In this document: piece after piece, positions 11,156 to 25,075 of the stretch
How the letters are laid out: each line of letters opens with the position of its first letter
Position numbering within the stretch: position 1 is the first letter of the stretch
From: Megalopta genalis
Lineage: Eukaryota > Arthropoda > Insecta > Hymenoptera > Halictidae
Assembly (NCBI RefSeq): GCF_051020955.1
Contig: NW_027476220.1
Location: 310,001-374,000 of the forward strand
Direction: 5' to 3'
Length of the DNA: 64,000 nt
The notes under the pieces: generated by a model
The model's database searches: none
Told to the model about the DNA's origin: nothing
The model's input: the letters and a program-made list of their open reading frames with translations, nothing else
Translations under genes and position numbers: made by a program

Positions 11156-13214
11156 TTGAAGCTTAATTATGTGTTTTGCATGGATTTGAAGCTAACTCGT
11201 TTGTTTCGACTGCATTTGAAGCTATATCACTTATATCCCAAGTGTTTGAAGATAAATCATTTGTTTCGCATGGATTCGAAGCTAAACCTTCTACATCGCA
11301 TTGATTTGCAGCTAAATCATGTGTTTCGCATAGATTTGAAGCTAAGCCTTATACTTCGAATCGATTTGAAGCTAAATGATGTGTATCGCTTGCGTTTTGA
11401 AGCTAACTCGTTTGGTTCGTCTGCATTTGAATCTATATCACTTATATCGCAAGTATTTGAAGCTAAATAATTTGTATCCCATGTATTTGAAGCTAAACCT
11501 TCTCCATCGCATTTATTTGCAGCCGAATCATGTGTTTCGCATGGACTTGAAACGAACTCGTTTGTTTCGCATGCAGCTGAAGCTATATCACCTATATCCC
11601 AAGTGTTTGAAGCTCAATCATTTGCGTCGCATGGATTTGAAGCTAAACCTTCTACATCGCATTGATTTGCAGCTAAATCATGCGTTTCGCATAGATTTGA
11701 AGCTAAGCCTTATACTTCGTATCGATTTGAAGCTAAATGATGTGTATCGCCTGCGTTTTGAAGCTAACTCGTTTGTTTCACCTGCATTTGAAGCTATATC
11801 ACTTATACCGCAAGTATCTGAAGCTAAATCATTTGTGTCGCCTGGATTTGAAGCTAAGCCTTCTACATCGCATTGATTTGAAGCTAAATCATGTTTTTCG
11901 CATGGATTTGAAACTAACTCGTTTGTTTCGCCTCCATTTGAAGCTATATCACTTATAACGCAAGTATCTGAAGCTAAATCATTTGTGTCGCCTGGATTTG
12001 AAGCTAAGTCTTCTACATCGCATTGATTTGAAGCTAAATCATGTTTTTCGCTTGGATATGAAGCAAGCTCGTTTGTTTAGTCTGCATTTGAAGCTATACC
12101 ACTCATATCGCAAGTGTCTGAAGCTAAATCATTACTGTCGCATGGATTTGAAACTAAACCTACTACATAGCATTGATTTGAAGCTTAATCATGTGTTTTG
12201 CATGGATTTGAAGCTAACTCGATTGTTTCGACTCCATTTGAATCTATATCACTTATATCCCAAGTGTTTGAAGCTAAATCATTTGTTTCGCATGGATTCG
12301 AAGCTAAACCTTCTACATCGCATTGATTTGCAGCTAAATCATTTGTTTCGTATAGATTTGAAGCTAAGCCTTATACTTCGCATCGATTTGAAGCTAAATG
12401 ATGTGTATCGCTTGCGTTTTGAAGCTAACTCGTTTGGTTCGTCTGCATTTGGAACTATATCACTTATATCGCAAGTTTTTGATGCTAAATAATTTGTATC
12501 GCATGGATTAGAAGTTAAACCTTCTCCATCGCATTGATTTGCAGCTGAATCATGTGTTTCGCATGGACTTGAAACGAACTCGTTTGTTTCGCATGCAGCT
12601 GAAGCTATATCACCTATATCCCAAGTGTTTGAAGCTCAATCATTTGCGTCGCATGGATTTGAAGCTAAACCTTCTACATCGCATTGATTTGCAGCTAAAT
12701 CATGTGTTTCGCATAGATTTGAAGCTAAGCCTTATACTTCGTATCGATTTGAAGCTAAATGATGTGTATCGCCTGCGTTTTGAAGCTAACTCGTTTGTTT
12801 CACCTGCATTTGAAGCTATATCACTTATACCGCAAGTATCTGAAGCTAAATCATTTGTGTCGCCTGGATTTGAAGCTAAACCTTCTACTTCGCATAGATT
12901 TGAAGCTAAATCAAGTGTTTTGCATGGATTTGAAGCTAACTCGTTTGTTTCGACTGCATTTGAAGCATTATCACTTATAGCCCAAGTGTTTGAAGCTAAA
13001 TCATTTGTTTCGCATGGATTCGAAGCTAAACCTTCTACATCGCATTGATTTGCAGCTAAATCATGTGTTTCGTATAGATTTGAAGCTAAACCTTATACTT
13101 CGCATCGATTTGAAGCTAAATGATGTGTATCGCTTGCGTTTTGAAGCTAACTCGTTTGGTTCGTCTGCATTTGGAGCTATATCACTTATATCGCAAGTTT
13201 TTGATGCTAAATAA
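11156..13214 (+). repeat. Higher-order array, period 1,022 bp
   Basis: Markers repeat at 1,022 bp: the heptamer 31-bp monomers at about 11,396 and 12,418, and again 11,757 and 12,779. The unit is 34 monomers plus two bases, which fits four pentamers plus two heptamers, each heptamer contributing one 31-bp monomer. Variants typical of the 11-29 kb domain start here: M5 with tatatccca, M1 with gctcaatca, M3 with gcagctgaatc, and M4 ending gcatgcagc. Confidence 0.8.
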
Positions 13215-15723
13215 TTTGTATCGCATGGATTAGAAGTTAAACCTTCTCCATCGCATTGATTTGCAGCTGAATCATGTGTTTCGCATGGACTTGAAACGAA
13301 CTCGTTTGTTTCGCATGCAGCTGAAGCTATATCACCTATATCCCAAGTGTTTGAAGATCAATCATTTGTGTCGCATGGATTTGAAGCTAAACCTCTACTT
13401 CGCATAGATTTGAAGCTAAATCATGTGTTTCACTTGGATATGAAGCAAACTCCTTTGTTTAATCTGCATTTGATGCTATATCACTCATATCGCAAGTATC
13501 TGAAGCTAAATCATTTGTGTCGCATGGATTTGAAACTAAACCTTCTACATAGCATTGATTTGAATCTTAATCATGTGTTTTTCATGGATGTGAAACTAAC
13601 TTGTTTGTTTCGACTGCATTTGAAGCTATATCACTTATATCCCAAGTGTTTGAAGCTAAATCATTTGTTTCGCCTGGATTTGAAGCTAAACCTTCTACAT
13701 CGCATTGATTTGCAGCTAAATCATGTGTTTCGCATGGATTTGAAGCTAAGCCATATACTTCGCATCGATTTGAAGCTTAATGATGTGAAGTGCATGCGTT
13801 TTGAAGCTAAATCATTTGGTTCGTCTGCATTTGCAGCTATATTACTTATATCGCAAGTATTTGAAGCTAAATAATTTGTATCCCATGGATTAGAAGTTAA
13901 ACCTTCTCCATCGCATTGATTTGCAGCTGAATCATGTGTTTCGCATGGACTTTAAACTAACTCGTTTGCTTCGCATACAGCTGAAGCTATATCACCTATA
14001 TCCCAAGTGTTTGAAGCTCAATCATTTGAGTCGCATGGATTTGAAGCTAAACCTTCTACATCGCATTGATTTGAAGCTAAATCATGTGTTTCGCATTGAT
14101 TTGAAGCTAAGTCTTATACTTCGCATCGATTTGAAGCTTAATGATGTGAAGCGCATGCGTTTTGAAGCTAATTCGTTTGGTTCGTCTGCATTTGCAGCTA
14201 TATCACTTATATCGCAAGTATTTGAAGCTAAATAATTTGTATCCCATGGATTAGAAGTTAATCCTTCTCCATCGCATTGATTTGCAGCTGAATCATGTGA
14301 TTCGCATGGACTTGAAACTAACTCGTTTGCTTCGCATACAGCTGAAGCTATATCACCTATATCCCAAGTGTTTGAAGCTCAATCATTTGTGTCGCATGGA
14401 TTTGAAGCTAAACCTTCTACTTCGCATTGATTTGAAGCTAAATCATGTGTTTCGCATTGATTTGAAGCTAAGTCTTATACTTCGCATCGATTTGAAGCTT
14501 AATAATGTGAAGCGCATGCGTTTTGAAGCTAAATAGTTTGGTTCGTCTGCATTTGCAGCTATATCACTTATATCGCAAGTATTTGAAGCTAAATAATTTG
14601 TATCCCATGGATTTGAAGCTAAACCTTCTTCGTCGCATTGATTTGCAGCTGAATCATGTGTTTCGCATGGACTTTAAACTAACTCGTTTGCTTCGCATAC
14701 AGCTTAAGCTATATCACCTATATCCCAAGTGTTTGAAGATCAATCATTTGTGTCGCATGGATTTGAAGCTAAACCTCTACTTCGCATAGATTTGAAGCTA
14801 AATCATGTGTTTCGCTTGGATATGAAGCAAACTCCTTTGTTTAATCTGCATTTGATGCTATATCACTCATATCGCAAGTATCTGAAGCTAAATCATTTGT
14901 GTCGCATGGATTTGAAACTAAACCTTCTACATAGCATTGATTTGAATCTTAATCATGTGTTTTTCATGGATGTGAAACTAACTTGTTTGTTTCGACTGCA
15001 TTTGAAGCTATATCACTTATATCCCAAGTGTTTGAAGCTAAATCAATTGTTTCGCCTGGATTTGAAGCTAAACCTTCTACATCGCATTGATTTGCAGCTA
15101 AATCATGTGTTTCGCATGGATTTGAAGCTAAGCCATAAACTTCGCATCGATTTGAAGCTTAATGATGTGAAGCGCATGCGTTTTGAAGCTAAATCGTTTG
15201 GTTCGTCTGCATTTGCAGCTATATTACTTATATCGCAAGTATTTGAAGCTAAATAATTTGTATCCCATGGATTAGAAGTTAAACCTTCTCCATCGCATTG
15301 ATTTGCAGCTGAATCATGTGTTTCGCATAGACTTGAAACTAACTCGTTTGCTTCGCATACAGCTGAAGCTATATCACCTATATCCCAAGTGTTTGAAGCT
15401 CAATCATTTGTGTCGCATGGATTTGAAGCTAAACCTTCTACTTCGCATAGATTTGAAGCTAAATCATGTGTTTCGCTTGGATATGAAGCAAACTCGTTTG
15501 TTTAATCTGCATTTGATGCTATATCACTCATATCGCAAGTATCTGAAGCTAAGCCTTATACTTCGTATCGATTTGAAGCTAAATGATGTGTATCGCCTGA
15601 GTTTTGAAGCTAACTCGTTTGGTTCGTCTGCATTCGAAGCTATATCACTTATATCCCAAGTATTTGAAGCTAAATAATATGTATCCCATGGATTAGAAGT
15701 TAAACCTTCTCCATCGCATTGAT
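13215..15723 (+). repeat. Related higher-order copies, offsets 1,382 and 1,442 bp
   Basis: A 29-bp M2 (aaacctctac, one t missing) marks copies at about 13,390, 14,773, 16,215, 17,236 and 18,257. The offsets are about 1,382, 1,442, 1,021 and 1,021 bp. The first two are longer because of additional heptamers; the 421-bp difference (14 monomers plus one base) equals the spacing between 15,303 and 15,724. Only satellite is present. Confidence 0.75.
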
Positions 15724-18260
15724 TTGCAGCTGAATCATGTGTTTCGCATGGACTCGAAACTAACTCGTTTGTTTCGCATGCAGCTGAAGCTATATCACCT
15801 ATATCCCAAGTGTTTGAATCCCAATCATTTGAGTCGCATGGATTTGAAGCTAAACCTTCTACATCGCATTCATTTGAAGCTAAATCATGTGTTTCGCATT
15901 GATTTGAAGCTAAGTCTTATACTTCGCATCGATTTGAAGCTTAATGATGTGAAGCGCATGCGTTTTGAAGCTAAATCGTTTGGTTCGTCTGCATTTGCAG
16001 CTATATCACTTATATCGCAAGTATTTGAAGCTAAATAATTTGTATCCCATGGATTTGAAGCTAAACCTTCTTCGTCGCATTGATTTGCAGCTGAATCATG
16101 TGTTTCGCATGGACTTTAAACTAACTCGTTTGCTTCGCATACAGCTTAAGCTATATCACCTATATCCCAAGTGTTTGAAGATCAATCATTTGTGTCGCAT
16201 GGATTTGAAGCTAAACCTCTACTTCGCATAGATTTGAAGCTAAATCATGTGTTTCGCTTGGATATGAAGCAAACTCCTTTGTATAATCTGCACTTGATGC
16301 TATATCACTCATATCGCAAGTATCTGAAGCTAAATCATTTGTGTCGCATGGATTTGAAACTAAACCTTCTACATAGCATTGATTTGAATCTTAATCATGT
16401 GTTTTTCATGGATGTGAAACTAACTTGTTTGTTTCGACTGCATTTGAAGCTATATCACTTATATCCCAAGTGTTTGAAGCTAAATCATTTGTTTCGCCTG
16501 GATTTGAAGCTAAACCTTCTACATCGCATTGATTTGCAGCTAAATCATGTGTTTCGCATGGATTTGAAGCTAAGCCATATACTTCGCATCGATTTGAAGC
16601 TTAATGATGTGAAGTGCATGCGTTTTGAAGCTAAATCATTTGGTTCGTCTGCATTTGCAGCTATATTACTTATATCGCAAGTATTTGAAGCTAAATAGTT
16701 TGTATCCCATGGATTAGAAGTTAAACCTTCTCCATCGCATTGATTTGCAGCTGAATCATGTGTTTCGCATGGACTCGAAACTAACTCGTTTGTTTCGCAT
16801 GCAGCTGAAGCTATATCACCTATATCCCAAGTGTTTGAATCCCAATCATTTGAGTCGCATGGATTTGAAGCTAAACCTTCTACATCGCATTCATTTGAAG
16901 CTAAATCATGTGTTTCGCATTGATTTGAAGCTAAGTCTTATACTTCGCATCGATTTGAAGCTTAATGATGTGAAGCGCATGCGTTTTGAAGCTAAATCGT
17001 TTGGTTCGTCTGCATTTGCAGCTATATCACTTATATCGCAAGTATTTGAAGCTAAATAATTTGTATCCCATGGATTTGAAGCTAAACCTTCTTCGTCGCA
17101 TTGATTTGCAGCTGAATCATGTGTTTCGCATGGACTTTAAACTAACTCGTTTGCTTCGCATACAGCTTAAGCTATATCACCTATATCCCAAGTGTTTGAA
17201 GATCAATCATTTGTGTCGCATGGATTTGAAGCTAAACCTCTACTTCGCATAGATTTGAAGCTAAATCATGTGTTTCGCTTGGATATGAAGCAAACTCCTT
17301 TGTTTAATCTGCACTTGATGCTATATCACTCATATCGCAAGTATCTGAAGCTAAATCATTTGTGTCGCATGGATTTGAAACTAAACCTTCTACATAGCAT
17401 TGATTTGAATCTTAATCATGTGTTTTTCATGGATGTGAAACTAACTTGTTTGTTTCGACTGCATTTGAAGCTATATCACTTATATCCCAAGTGTTTGAAG
17501 CTAAATCATTTGTTTCGCCTGGATTTGAAGCTAAACCTTCTACATCGCATTGATTTGCAGCTAAATCATGTGTTTCGCATGGATTTGAAGCTAAGCCATA
17601 TACTTCGCATCGATTTGAAGCTTAATGATGTGAAGTGCATGCGTTTTGAAGCTAAATCATTTGGTTCGTCTGCATTTGCAGCTATATTACTTATATCGCA
17701 AGTATTTGAAGCTAAATAGTTTGTATCCCATGGATTAGAAGTTAAACCTTCTCCATCGCATTGATTTGCAGCTGAATCATGTGTTTCGCATGGACTCGAA
17801 ACTAACTCGTTTGTTTCGCATGCAGCTGAAGCTATATCACCTATATCCCAAGTGTTTGAATCCCAATCATTTGAGTCGCATGGATTTGAAGCTAAACCTT
17901 CTACATCGCATTCATTTGAAGCTAAATCATGTGTTTCGCATTGATTTGAAGCTAAGTCTTATACTTCGCATCGATTTGAAGCTTAATGATGTGAAGCGCA
18001 TGCGTTTTGAAGCTAAATCGTTTGGTTCGTCTGCATTTGCAGCTATATCACTTATATCGCAAGTATTTGAAGCTAAATAATTTGTATCCCATGGATTTGA
18101 AGCTAAACCTTCTTCGTCGCATTGATTTGCAGCTGAATCATGTGTTTCGCATGGACTTTAAACTAACTCGTTTGCTTCGCATACAGCTTAAGCTATATCA
18201 CCTATATCACAAGTGTTTGAAGATCAATCATTTGTGTCGCATGGATTTGAAGCTAAACCT
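15724..18260 (+). repeat. Higher-order array, period 1,021 bp, nearly identical copies
   Basis: Two full copies and a partial third start at about 15,724, 16,745 and 17,766. In the segments compared they differ by isolated single bases, for example gtataatctgc at 16,280 against gtttaatctgc one period later. The period is 34 monomers plus 1 bp: two 31-bp heptamer monomers add two bases and the 29-bp M2 removes one. The high identity marks a recent amplification. Confidence 0.85.
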
Positions 18261-20199
18261 CTACTTCGCATTGATTTGAAGCTAAATCATGTGTTTCGCA
18301 TTGATTTGAAGCTAAGTCTTATACTTCGCATCGATTTGAAGCTTAATGATGTGAAGCGCATGCGTTTTGAAGCTAATTCGTTTGGTTCGTCTGCATTTGC
18401 AGCTATATCACTTATATCGCAAGTATTTGAAGCTAAATAATTTGTATCCCATGGATTAGAAGTTAAACCTTCTCCATCGCATTGATTTGCAGCTGAATCA
18501 TGTGTTTCGCATGGACTTGAAACTAACTCGTTTGCTTCGCATACAGCTGAAGCTATATCACCTATATCCCAAGTGTTTGAAGCTCAATCATTTGTGTCGC
18601 ATGGATTTGAAGCTAAACCTTCTACTTCGCATAGATTTGAAGCTAAATCATGTGGTTTGCATGGATTTGAAGCTAACTCGTTTGTTTCGACTGCATTTGA
18701 AGCATTATCCCTTATATCCCAAGTGTTTGAAGCTAAATCATTTGTTTCGCATGGATTTGAAGCTAAACCTTCTTCATCGCATTGATTTGCAGCTAAATCA
18801 TGTGTTTCGCATAGATTTGAAGCTAAGCCTTATACTTCGCATCGATTTGAAGGTAAATGATGTGTATCGCATGCGTTTTGAAGCTAACTCGTTTGGTTCG
18901 TCTGCATTTGAAGCTATATCACTTATATCGCAAGTATCTGAAGCCAAATCATTTGTTTCGCATGGATTTCAAGCTAAACCTTCTACATCGCATTGATTTG
19001 GAGCTATATCATGTGTTTCGCATAGATTTGAAGCTAAGCCTTATACTTCGCATCGATTTGAAGCTTAATGATGTGAAGTGCATGCGTTTTGAAGCTAAAT
19101 CGTTTGGTTCGTCTGCATTTGCAGCTATATTACTTATATCGCAATTATTTGAAGCTAAATAGTTTGTATCCCATGGATTTGAAGCTAAACCTTCTCCGTC
19201 GCATTGATTTGCAGCTGAATCATGTGTTTCGCATGGACTTTAAACTAACTCGTTTGTTTCGCATACAGCTGAAGCTATATCACCTATATCCCAAGTGTTT
19301 GAAGCTCAATCATTTGTGTCGCATGGATTTGAAGCTAAACCTTCTACATGGCATAGATTTTAAGCTAAATCATGTGTTTCGCTTGGATATGAAGCAAACT
19401 CGTTTGTTTAATCTGCATTTGAAGCTATATCACTCATATCGCAAGTATCTGAAGCTAAATCATTTGTGTCGCATGGATTTGAAACTAAACCTTCTACATA
19501 GCATTGATTTGAAGCTTAATCATGTGTTTTTCATGGATTTCAAACTAACTTGTATGTTTCGACAGCATTTGAAGCTATATCACTTATATCCCAAGTGTTT
19601 GAAACTCAATCATTTGTGTCGCATGGATTTGAAGCTAAACCTTCTACATCGCATTGATTTGCAACTAAATCATGTGTTTCGCATAGCTTTGAAACTAAGC
19701 CTTATACTTCGTATCGATTTGAAGCTAAATGATGTGTATCGCCTGCGTTTTGAAGCTAACTCGTTTGGTTCGTCTGCATTTGAAGCTATATCACTTATAT
19801 CGCAAGTATTTGAAGCTAAATAATTTGTATCCCATGGATTAGAAGTTAAACCTTCTCCATCGCATTGATTTGCAGCTGAATCATGTGTTTCCCATGGACT
19901 TGAAACTAACTCGTTTGCTTCGCATATAGCTGAAGCTATATCACCTATATCCCAAGTGTTTGAAGCTCAATCATTTGTGTCGCATGGATTTGAAAATAAA
20001 CCTTCTACATCGCATTGATTTTCAGCTAAATCATGTGTTTCGCATAGATTTGAAGCTAAGCCTTATACTTCGTATCGATTTGAAGCTAAATGATGTGTAT
20101 CGTCTGCGTTTTGAAGCTAACTCGTTTGGTTCGTCTGCATTTGAAGCTATATCACTTATATCGCAAGTATTTGAAGCTCAATAATTTGTATCCCATGGA
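18261..20199 (+). repeat. Pentamer/heptamer satellite, no clear tandem period
   Basis: Monomers are of the 11-29 kb subfamily, with the same heptamers (for example 31-bp monomers near 18,877, 19,086 and 19,746). I did not find a simple tandem period in this interval. No gene or unique sequence is visible. Confidence 0.75.
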
Positions 20200-21290
20200 T
20201 TAGAAGTTAAACCTTCTCCTTCGCATTGATTTGCAGCTGAATCATGTGTTTCGCATGGACTTGAAACTAACTCGTTTGCTTCGCATACAGCTGAAGCTAT
20301 ATCACCTATATCCCAAGTGTTTGAAGCTCAATCATTTGTGTCGCATGGATTTGAAGCTAAACCTTCTACTTCGCATAGATTTGAAGCTAAATCATGTGTT
20401 TCGCTTGGATATGAAGCAAACTCGTTTGTTTAATCTGCATTTGATGCTATATCACTCATATCGCAAGTATCTGAAGCTAAATCATTTGTGTCGCATGGAT
20501 TTGAAACTAAACCTTCTACATAGCATTGATTTGAAGCTTAATCATGTGTTTTTCATGGATTTGAATCTAACTCGTTTGTTTCGACTGCATTTGAAGCTAT
20601 ATCACTTATATCCCAAGTGTTTGAAGCTAAATCATTTGTTTCGCATGGATTCGAAGCTAAACCTTCTACATCGCATTGATTTGCAGCTAAATCATGTGTT
20701 TCGCATAGATTTGAAGCTAAGCCTTATACTTCGCATCAATTTGAAGCAAAATGATGTGTATCGCATGCGTTTTGAAGCTAACTCGTTTGGTTCGTCTGCA
20801 TTTGAAGCTATATCACTTATATCGCAAGTATTTGAAGCTAAATAATTTGTATCCCATGGATTTGAAGCTAAACCTTCTCCGTCGCATTGATTTGCAGTTG
20901 AATCATGTGTTTCGCATGGACTTTAAACTAACTCGTTTGCTTCGCATACAGCTGAAGCTATATCACCTATATCCCAAGTGTTTGAAGCTCAATCATTTGT
21001 GTCGCATGGATTTGAAGCTAAACCTTCTACTTCGCATAGATTTGAAGCTAAATCATGTGTTTCGCTTGGATATGAAGCAAACTCGTTTGTTTAATCTGCA
21101 TTTGATGCTATATCACTCATATCGCAAGTATCTGAAGCTAAATCATTTGTGTCGCATGGATTTGAAACTAAACCTTCTACATAGCATTGATTTGAAGCTT
21201 AATCATGTGTTTTTCATGGATTTGAATCTAACTCGTTTGTTTCGACTGCATTTGAAGCTATATCACTTATATCCCAAGTGTTTGAAGCTC
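20200..21290 (+). repeat. 661-bp tandem duplication
   Basis: The M3 starting tttgcag at 20,230 matches that at 20,891, an offset of 661 bp (22 monomers plus one base). The following series, including gcttcgcatacagc and an M4 with gtttaatctgc, agrees until about 20,629 and 21,290, where the next M1 reads ctaaatca in the first copy and ctcaatca in the second. Confidence 0.78.
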
Positions 21291-21956
21291 AATCATTTGT
21301 GTCGCATGGATTTGAAGCTAAACCTTCTACATCGCATAGATTTGAAGCAAAATCATGTGTTTCGCTTGGATATGAAGCAAGCTCGTTTGTTTAATCTGCA
21401 TTTGAAGCTATATCGCTCATATCGAAAGTATCTGAAGCTAAATCATTTGTGTCGCATGGATTTGGAACTAAACTTTCTAGATAGCATTTATTTGAAGCTA
21501 ACTCATGTGTTTCTCTTGGATATGAAGCTAAATCCTTTGTTTAATCTGCATTTGAAGCTATATCGCTCATATCGCAAGTATCTGAAGCTAAATCATTTAT
21601 GTCGCATGGATTTGAATCTAAACCTTCTACATAGCATTGATTTGAAGCTTAATCATGTGTTTTGCATGGATTTGATGCTAACTCGATTGTTTCGACTGCA
21701 TTTGAAGCTATATCACTTATATCCCAAGTGTATGAAGCTAAATCATTTGTTTCGCATGGATTTGAAGCTAAACCTTCTACATCGCATTGATTTGCAGCTA
21801 AATCATGTGTTTCGCATAGATTTGAAGCTAAGCCTTATACTTCGCATCGATTTGAAGGTAAATGACGTGTATCACATGCGTGTTGTAGCTAACTCGTTTG
21901 GTTCGTCTGCATTTGAAGCTTTATCACTTATGTCGCAAGTATTTGAAGCTAAATAA
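20751..21956 (+). other. Longest open frame (401 codons), judged a repeat by-product
   Basis: This is the longest open frame found. Its translation is a periodic peptide with a ten-residue unit like LKLNHLFRMD, rich in Leu, Lys, His and Arg. It has no signal peptide, domain or composition change, and it ends where a 31-bp monomer shifts the frame. Its start, in a monomer reading atgatgtgtatcgc, is shared by many similar frames at every heptamer. One of three consensus frames free of stops is expected to give runs of this size in such an array. I do not call it a gene. Confidence 0.15.
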
Positions 21957-24900
21957 TTTGTATCCCATGTATTTGAAGCTAAACCTTCTCCATCGCATTG
22001 ATTTGCAGCTGAATCATGTGTTTCGCATGGACTTGAAACGAACTCGTTTGTTTCGCATGCAGCTGAAGCTATATCACCGATATCCCAAGTGTTTGAAGCT
22101 CAATCATTTGTGTCGCATGGATTTGAAGCTAAACCTTCTACATCGCATATATTTGAAGCAAAATCATGTGTTTCGCTTGGATATGAAGCAAGCTCGTTTG
22201 TTTAATCTGCATTTGAAGCTATATCGCTCATATCGCAAGTATCTGAAGCTAAATCATTTGTGTCGCATGGATTTGAAACTAAACTTTCTAGATAGCATTT
22301 ATTTGAAGCTGAATCATGTGTTTCGCAAGGACTTGAAGCTAACTCGTATGTTTCGACTGCATTTGAAGCTATATTACTTATATCCCAAGTGTTTGAAGCT
22401 AAATCATTTGTTTCGCATAGATTTGAAGCTAAACCTTCTACATCGCATTGATTTGCAGCTAAATCATGTGTTTCGCATAGATTTGAAGCTAAGTCTTATA
22501 CTTCGCATCGATTGGAAGCTAAATGATGTTTATCGCCTGCGTTTTGAAGCTAACTCGTTTGGTTCGTCTGCATTTGAAGCTATATCACTTATATCGCAAG
22601 TATTTGAAGCTAAGTAATTTGTATCCCATGGATTAGAAGCTAAACCTTCTCCATCGCATTGATTTGCAGCTGAATCATGTGTTTCGCATGGATTTGAAGC
22701 TAAGCCTTATACTTCGCATCGATTTGAAGCTAAATGATGTGTATCGCATGCATTTTGAAGCTAATTCGTTTGGTTCGTCTGCATTTGAAGCTATATCACT
22801 TATGTCGCATGTATTTGAAGCTAAATAATTTGTATCCCATGTATTTGAAGCTAAACCTTCTCCATCGCATTGATTTGCAGCTGAATCAAGTGTTTCGCAT
22901 GTACTTGAAACTAACTCGTTTGTTTCGCGTGCAGCTGAAGCTATATCACATATAGCCCAAGTGTTTGAATCTCAATCATTTGTGTCGCATCGATTCGAAG
23001 CTAAACCTTATACATCGCATTGATTTGAATCTAAATCATGTGTTTCGCTTGGATATGAAGCTAACTCGTTTGTTTAATCTGCATTTAAAGCTATATCGCT
23101 CATATCGCAAGTATCTGAAGCTAAATCATTTGTGTCGCATGGATTTGAAACAAAAACCTTCTACATAGCATTGATTTGAAGCTTAATTATGTGTTTTGCA
23201 TGGATTTGAAGCTAACTCGGTTGTTTCGACTGCATTTGAAGCTATATCACTTATATCCCAAGTGTTTGAAGCTAAATCATTTGTTTCGCATGGATTTGAA
23301 GCTAAACCTTCTACATCGCATTGATTTGCAGCTGAATCATGTGTTTCGCATGGATTTGAAGCTAAGCCTTATACTTCGCATCGATTTGAAGCTAAATGAT
23401 GTGTATCGCATGCATTTTGAAGCTAACTCGTTTGGTTCGTCTGCATTTGATGCTTTATCACTTATGTCGCAAGTATTTGAAGCTAAATAATTTGTATCCC
23501 ATGGATTTGGAGCTAAACCTTCTCCATCGCATTGGTTTGCAGCTGAATCATGTGTTTCGCATGGACTTTAAACTAACTCGTTTGTTTCGCATGCAGCTGA
23601 AGCTATATCACATATATCCCAAGTGTTTGAATCTCAATCATTTGTGTCGCATGGATTCGAAGCTAAACCTTATACATCGCATTGATTTGAATCTAAATCA
23701 TGTGTTTCTCTTGGATATGAAGCTAACTCGTTTGTTTAATCTGCATTTGAAGCTATATCGCTCATATCGCAAGTATCTAAACCTTCTACATCGCATTGAT
23801 TTGCAGCTAAATCATGTGTTTCGCATAGATTTGAAGCTAAGCCTTATACTTCGCATCGATTTGAAGCTAAATGATGTTTATCGCCTGCGTTTTGAAGCTA
23901 ACTCGTTTGGTTCGTCTGCATTTGAAGCTATATCACTTATATCGCAAGTATTTGAAGCTAAATAATTTGTATCCCATGGATTTGAAGCTAAACCTTCTCC
24001 ATCGCATTGGTTTGCAGCTGAATCATGTGTTTCGCATGGACTTTAAACTAACTCGTTTGTTTCGCATGCAGCTGAAGCTATATCACCTACATCCCAAATG
24101 TTTGAAGCTCAATCATTTGTGTCGCATGGATTTGAAGCTAAACCTTCTACATCGCATTGATTTGAAGCTAAATCATGTGTTTCTCTTGGATATGAAGCTA
24201 AATCCTTTGTTTAATCTGCATTTGAAGCTATATCGCTCATATCGCAAGTATCTGAAGCTAAATCATTTATGTCGCATGGATTTGAATCTAAACCTTCTAC
24301 ATAGCATTGATTTGAAGCTTAATCATGTGTTTTGCATGGATTTGATGCTAACTCGATTGTTTCGACTGCATTTGAAGCTATATCACTTATATCGCAAGTA
24401 TTTGAAGCTAAATAATTTGTATCCCATGGATTTGAAGCTAAACCTTCTCCATCGCATTGGTTTGCAGCTGAATCATGTGTTTCGCATGGACTTTAAACTA
24501 ACTCGTTTGTTTCGCATGCAGCTGAAGCTATATCACCTACATCCCAAATGTTTGAAGCTCAATCATTTGTGTCGCATGGATTTGAAGCTAAACCTTCTAC
24601 ATCGCATTGATTTGTAGCTAAATCATGTGTTTCTCTTGGATATGAAGCTAAATCCTTTGTTTAATCTGCATTTGAAGCTATATCGCTCATATCGCAAGTA
24701 TCTGAAGCTAAATCATTTATGTCGCATGGATTTGAATCTAAACCTTCTACATAGCATTGATTTGAAGCTTAATCATGTGTTTTGCATGGATTTGATGCTA
24801 ACTCGATTGTTTCGACTGCATTTGAAGCTATATCACTTATATCCCAAGTGTATGAATCTAAATCATTTGTTTCGCATGGATTTGAAGCTAAACCTTCTAC

Positions 24901-25075
24901 ATCGCATTGATTTGCAGCTAAATCATGTGTTTCGCATAGATTTGAAGCTAAGCCTTATACTTCGCATCGATTTGAATGTAAATGACGTGTATCACATGCG
25001 TTTTGTAGCTAACTCGTTTGGTTCATCTGCATTTATCACTTATATCGCAAGTATTTGAAGCTAAATAATTTGTAT
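21291..25075 (+). repeat. Mosaic of the 11-29 kb subfamily
   Basis: Pentamers and heptamers carry an M2 with ctagatagc, an M3 with gtttctcttgg and an M4 with cctttgtttaatc. These pieces recur in the 1.3-1.5 kb array that follows. A 22-bp monomer at 25,032-25,053 has lost eight bases between ttt and atcact. Nothing except satellite is present. Confidence 0.78.
23941..24840 (+). repeat. 450-bp (15-monomer) tandem duplication
   Basis: The segment 23,941-24,390 is followed directly by 24,391-24,840 in the same order. The segments I compared are nearly identical, with one clear mismatch (tttgaagcta at 24,171, tttgtagcta at 24,621). Anchors include aataatttgt at 23,961 and 24,411 and gtttctcttgg at about 24,180 and 24,630. 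The breakpoint lies between an M5 reading atcgcaagta and one reading atcccaagtg. Confidence 0.88.

Noticed and set aside
14701..14712. Palindromic agcttaagct as a regulatory site
   Set aside because: It is a one-base variant of the common cagctgaagct, copied in the 1,021-bp units; no other promoter-like sequence accompanies it.
20751..21956. 401-codon open frame as a real gene
   Set aside because: It is a ten-residue periodic translation of the satellite, starts at a motif present at every heptamer and ends at a frame slip. No domain or non-repeat segment is present.
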